From Methylocystaceae bacterium UBA5192 (GTDB lineage Bacteria; Pseudomonadota; Alphaproteobacteria; Rhizobiales; Beijerinckiaceae), in the NCBI GenBank assembly GCA_002412985.1, contig DHWC01000058.1:3523-11800 (forward strand): a DNA stretch of 8,278 nucleotides, given 5' to 3'. Both the position numbers and the translations under genes were made by a program. Every line of letters starts with the position of its first letter. Position 1 is the first letter of the stretch. The notes beneath the pieces are model-generated. The model saw only the letters and a program-made list of their open reading frames with translations. It was not told where the DNA came from and made no database searches. Of the stretch, positions 5,202 through 8,278 are shown in pieces.

Positions 5202-6539
5202 ATGTCTGCGCCACTTTTGGCAATCCAGCCCTCTTTAACGCCCGGCGACGCAAACAGCGCAGCGCGCCCGGGCGGATCCGTCTCTCACTCCACGCTCGAC
5301 AATGGTCTTGAGGTGGTCGTTATCCCCGATACGCGAACGCCCGTCGTTACGCACATGATTTGGTACAAAAACGGTTCAGCAGATGATCCTTTAGGAAAAT
5401 CTGGCATTGCCCACTTCCTGGAACATCTCATGTTCAAGGGAACAAAAAAGCATCCACAGGGCGAATTTTCTAATCTCGTTGCGGAATTAGGCGGGCAAGA
5501 AAACGCCTTCACGAGTTATGATTACACGGCTTACTTTCAACGTATCGGCAAGGAGCATCTGGGCGCGCTGATGGCTTTTGAAGCCGATCGAATGTGCAAT
5601 CTTTTACTCACCGATGAGGTCGTTGCCCCGGAACGCGACGTCGTTTTGGAAGAGCGCCGCATGCGAACAGACTCGGATCCTGCCGCGCAATTAGACGAAG
5701 CCGTTCAGGCAGCCCTTTTTGCGCATCATCCCTATGGCACGCCCATCATTGGCTGGAACCATGAAATTGAAAATCTTGGACGCCAGGATGCGCTTGATTA
5801 TTACAATCGGTTCTACACGCCAGAAAATGCGATTCTTATTGTAGCAGGCGACGTAGAAGCTGAAGACGTTTTAAAATCGGCCCAAGAAACTTATGGTAAA
5901 ATCCCTGCGCGGGCAGAGTCGCCGCAACGCCGGCGCACACAAGAGCCGCCGCATCGCGCCCATCGGCTTGTAACGCTCCTAGATGAAAAAGTTGAGCAAC
6001 CCGCTCATGAGCGCGTCTTTAAAGTGCCGTCTTATCGAACGGCGCAGCCGGGCGAAGCGGAAGCGCTTGAAATTCTTGCTCACATGCTTGGCGGTGGTCC
6101 AACAAGCGTCCTTTATGAAACGCTTGTTGTCGATCAAAAGATCGCTGTGAGCGCAGGAGCCTATTATGCTGGCTCTGCCGTGGACGATACGCGTTTTTGG
6201 ATATTTGCTACGCCAGCGCCGGGTGTAAATCTTGAACATCTTGATCAGTCGATGGATGGCGTCATCAAGAATTTTATCGAGCATCCACTCGACGTTGAAC
6301 GCTTGCAGCGAACGAAAACGAGATTAATCGCGGATGCAATTTATGCGCAGGATAGTCAGGCATCGCTTGCGCGTTGGTATGGCGAATCCCTTGCGACAGG
6401 GTTGTCGATCGCGGATGTGCAAGCTTGGCCTGCGCGGATGGAAGCAGTTACTGCGCAAGACGTTCTAACTGCAGCTAAAAATTGGCTGGATAAGCGTCGG
6501 GCGGTTACGGGCTTTCTACTTCCTGAGGCGACAAGTTAA
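5202..6539 (+). CDS. M16B zinc metallopeptidase, catalytic subunit of a pair
   Basis: This 445-residue protein belongs to the insulinase/mitochondrial processing peptidase family (M16). The inverted zinc motif HFLEH is at residues 71-75 (His71, Glu74 as general base, His75). The third zinc ligand is probably Glu151 in VVLEERRM, 76 residues after the second histidine, as in beta-MPP. GGQENAFTSYDYTAYF (98-113) is the usual segment between them. The second half-domain has AHMLGGGPTSVLYETLVVDQ (293-312), where the REKRGxxY-type Arg/Tyr motif of the family is not preserved. The next gene carries that motif, so the two probably form a heterodimer. The frame is open upstream to a TTG at 5157 (460 residues), but the promoter and ribosome site favour 5202. 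No convincing signal peptide is present with that start. The physiological substrate is unknown. Confidence 0.93.
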   Translation: MSAPLLAIQPSLTPGDANSAARPGGSVSHSTLDNGLEVVVIPDTRTPVVTHMIWYKNGSADDPLGKSGIAHFLEHLMFKGTKKHPQGEFSNLVAELGGQENAFTSYDYTAYFQRIGKEHLGALMAFEADRMCNLLLTDEVVAPERDVVLEERRMRTDSDPAAQLDEAVQAALFAHHPYGTPIIGWNHEIENLGRQDALDYYNRFYTPENAILIVAGDVEAEDVLKSAQETYGKIPARAESPQRRRTQEPPHRAHRLVTLLDEKVEQPAHERVFKVPSYRTAQPGEAEALEILAHMLGGGPTSVLYETLVVDQKIAVSAGAYYAGSAVDDTRFWIFATPAPGVNLEHLDQSMDGVIKNFIEHPLDVERLQRTKTRLIADAIYAQDSQASLARWYGESLATGLSIADVQAWPARMEAVTAQDVLTAAKNWLDKRRAVTGFLLPEATS

Positions 6540-6592
6540 GTTAGGTTCTTTCTCAAAGAGCGGTTATTTCTCCGCTGAAATGGTGGCTTTTA

Positions 6593-7876
6593 ATGACGGC
6601 TCATGCTCCTGACGTCACAACGGCGTCGCGCGCGCAACATGTACAAAAAATTGTAACGCCCGCCGGATTAACCGTATGGCTTGTTGAAAGTTATGCTGTT
6701 CCGCTTATTGCGATGGAATTTGCGCTGCGGGGTGGAGCTTCGCAAGATCCTGTTGATCGGCCCGGCGTTGCGACCTTGCTTGCTGGCATGCTGGATGAAG
6801 GCGCAGGGCCTCTTGACGCGCGCAGTTTTCATCGTGCGATTGAAGATCAAGCGATTCATCTTGGGTTTGGCGCAGATCGCGACTCAATTTCTGGCCACTT
6901 ACAGACATTGTCGCGCAATGCGGACCAAGCTTTCCAACTTTTAAAGCTGGCTTTAACCCAGGCGCGCTTAGAGGCTGATGACGTTGCGCGCGTCAGGAGT
7001 CAACTCGTTGCTGAGCTTAAGCGCGACGCAAATGATCCAGAAGCGATGGCGGCAAAAGCTTTTAGAGAGACTGCTTTTCCTAATCATGCATATGGCAGAC
7101 CTGTGCGGGGCGATCTTGCAACAATCGATCAGCTCACGCGAGAAGACATTATTGCGATGCGAGAACGTTTGTTCTCAATAAAAGATTTGAAGATAGGCGT
7201 CGTTGGCGCCATTGACGCTGAAACTCTTGCGCTCAAGATTGATGATATTTTTGCATCCTTTGCCAAAACCAATGATCTGATAACGACTCCGCCGATTCAG
7301 GTCGCGAATATTGGACAATGCAAAACGATTCATATTGATGTGCCGCAGTCAGTTATTCGTTTCGGTCGACCTGGCGTGACAAAAAATGATCCTGATTACT
7401 TTGGCGTTGTTGTCGCTAATCATATTTTAGGCGGCGGGACTTTTACGGCGCGGTTGTTTCGAGAAGTGCGCGAGAAACGCGGAATGGCTTACAGCGTCTA
7501 TTCCCAACTCAATGAATATGATCACTGTCCAATGTTTATTGGCGCCGCCGCAACTAAAAATGAGCGCGCTAAAGAGGCGTTAGAAGTTATTGAGGAAGAA
7601 GTGCGGCGCTTTGCAGATGCAGGGCCAAGCGAAGAAGAGTTAGATAAAGCAAAAAAATATCTGATCGGTTCCTATGCTTTGCGTTTTGATACATCGACAA
7701 AAATCGCAAGTCAGCTCGTCAATCTTCAGCTCGATGGATTTGAGCCAAGTTATCTTGATCAGCGCAACGACAAAATCGCTGCCGTAGATTTAGAGATCTG
7801 TCGACGATCAGCAAAAAAACTTCTAGGAGATGGCGGATTGCTCGTTACAGTTGCAGGCGATCCCGTGGGTTTATGA
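6593..7876 (+). CDS. M16B peptidase-like protein, non-catalytic partner subunit
   Basis: This 427-residue M16 family protein is co-directional with the preceding peptidase, with a 53-nt gap. The position of the zinc motif is occupied by GVATLLAGMLDEGA (58-71), which has no HxxEH, so it cannot bind catalytic zinc in the usual way. Its C-terminal half keeps the substrate-binding Arg/Tyr motif in LFREVREKRGMAYSVYSQ (288-305), following NHILGGGTFTARL (276-288). This zinc-less, Arg/Tyr-bearing type is the known partner of catalytic M16B subunits in bacterial heterodimers and resembles alpha-MPP in role. VPLIAMEFALRGGASQDP (36-53) is a typical family segment. The ATG at 6593 has only a weak GGTGG ribosome site, and translation may depend partly on the upstream gene. 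The N-terminus (MTAHAPDVTTASRAQHVQ) has no signal peptide, whereas my recollection of related Rhizobiales proteins is that they usually have one. Confidence 0.92.
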   Translation: MTAHAPDVTTASRAQHVQKIVTPAGLTVWLVESYAVPLIAMEFALRGGASQDPVDRPGVATLLAGMLDEGAGPLDARSFHRAIEDQAIHLGFGADRDSISGHLQTLSRNADQAFQLLKLALTQARLEADDVARVRSQLVAELKRDANDPEAMAAKAFRETAFPNHAYGRPVRGDLATIDQLTREDIIAMRERLFSIKDLKIGVVGAIDAETLALKIDDIFASFAKTNDLITTPPIQVANIGQCKTIHIDVPQSVIRFGRPGVTKNDPDYFGVVVANHILGGGTFTARLFREVREKRGMAYSVYSQLNEYDHCPMFIGAAATKNERAKEALEVIEEEVRRFADAGPSEEELDKAKKYLIGSYALRFDTSTKIASQLVNLQLDGFEPSYLDQRNDKIAAVDLEICRRSAKKLLGDGGLLVTVAGDPVGL

Positions 7877-7893
7877 GCTAACGCCACGATAAA

Positions 7894-7905
7894 GCGCTCA
7901 AGCGC
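7894..7905 (-). terminator. weak terminator candidate for fabI
   Basis: In the 36-nt gap between the convergent M16 and fabI genes, the minus strand reads GCGC TTGA GCGC followed by TTTATC. The four G/C pairs with a tetraloop and a short U-rich tail could form a small terminator. The stem is short and the U-run is only three bases, so confidence is low. Confidence 0.25.
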
Positions 7906-7912
7906 AAAATGC

Positions 7913-8278
7913 CTATTTCCCGCCTTGTGGTAAGAGCGCCAATAAATCCGCCATCTTTGGCGCAGCGGCGGGATTCATCATACCGACGATGTGATAGCCT
8001 GCGTCAACATGAAGAATTTCTCCGGATACGCCACGCGACATAGGCGAGAGTAAGTAGACGGCCGTTTCGCCTACTTCTTCAATTGTAACAACTCTGCGTA
8101 GTGGCGCATTATATTCATTCCAGCGTAAAATGTAGCGAAAGTCGCCAATGCCGGAGGCAGCCATGGTCTTAATGGGGCCAGCAGAGATTGCGTTAACGCG
8201 TATATTCTTTTCTCCCAGATCCGCAGCGAGATAACGGACGGAGGCTTCAAGAGCGGCTTTGGCGACTCCCATCACATT
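7913..8278 (-). CDS. fabI: enoyl-[acyl-carrier-protein] reductase (NADH), C-terminal part (cut by window edge)
   Basis: These are the last 121 residues of FabI, the short-chain dehydrogenase that reduces enoyl-ACP in the final step of each fatty acid elongation cycle. The visible part begins NVMGVAKAALEASVRYLAAD, which aligns with E. coli FabI from Asn157 onward. The active-site lysine (Lys163 in E. coli) is in VAKAAL, and the catalytic Tyr156 should be encoded immediately beyond the right edge. Further signatures are IRVNAISAGPIKTMAASGIG, PLRRVVTIEEVGETAVYLLS and GEILHVDAGYHIVGM. The stop is TAG at 7913. The protein continues past 8278, so the apparent GTG or ATG starts near the edge are internal codons. 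Convergent with the M16 pair; its own promoter is outside the window. Confidence 0.96.
   Translation of the reverse strand, partial: NVMGVAKAALEASVRYLAADLGEKNIRVNAISAGPIKTMAASGIGDFRYILRWNEYNAPLRRVVTIEEVGETAVYLLSPMSRGVSGEILHVDAGYHIVGMMNPAAAPKMADLLALLPQGGK

Noticed and set aside
1..8278. Mobile elements, CRISPR arrays, tRNA or rRNA genes, defence or toxin-antitoxin genes
   Set aside because: No transposase or integrase, spaced direct repeats, cloverleaf-like segments or anti-phage domains were seen, and the window is almost filled by conserved housekeeping genes.

Overview
The window looks like ordinary chromosomal DNA from an alphaproteobacterium, most likely of the Hyphomicrobiales (Rhizobiales). 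The evidence is a proton-translocating transhydrogenase whose alpha subunit is split into two genes, a tiny aa3-oxidase subunit IV gene directly upstream of it, a CIRCE-controlled groESL operon, and lspA followed by a pair of M16B peptidases. The G+C content appears moderate for that order (an impression, not a computed value). I cannot name a genus.

Layout. Positions 1-2171 (minus strand) hold a co-directional cluster, read from right to left: a 50-residue cytochrome aa3 oxidase subunit IV-like gene, pntAA, pntAB and the start of pntB, which runs off the left edge. Positions 2172-2400 are non-coding and carry a hairpin in the presumed leader of the oxidase gene, a weak promoter candidate and the rho-independent terminator of groESL. 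Positions 2401-4373 (minus) are groES-groEL. Positions 4374-4605 are a divergent control region with a CIRCE operator, a heat-shock-type promoter and a 12-bp palindrome between them. Positions 4606-7876 (plus) are lspA (signal peptidase II, TTG start), then two adjacent M16 peptidase genes with their own probable promoter. Positions 7913-8278 (minus) are the C-terminal half of fabI (enoyl-ACP reductase), convergent with the peptidases and cut by the right edge.

How the genes work together. The transhydrogenase uses the proton gradient to make NADPH from NADH, and the oxidase subunit belongs to the respiratory enzyme that builds that gradient, so the left cluster is energy metabolism. GroES and GroEL are the chaperonin pair, probably controlled both by HrcA repression at CIRCE and by a heat-shock sigma factor. 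The two M16 proteins have complementary halves of the family's active-site equipment (zinc site in one, Arg/Tyr region in the other) and probably form an obligate heterodimer.

No clearly new system, mobile element, CRISPR array, tRNA or rRNA was found. The points most worth a second look are the regulatory structures around groESL and the oxidase/transhydrogenase operon, the small oxidase gene, and the apparent absence of signal peptides on the M16 pair.
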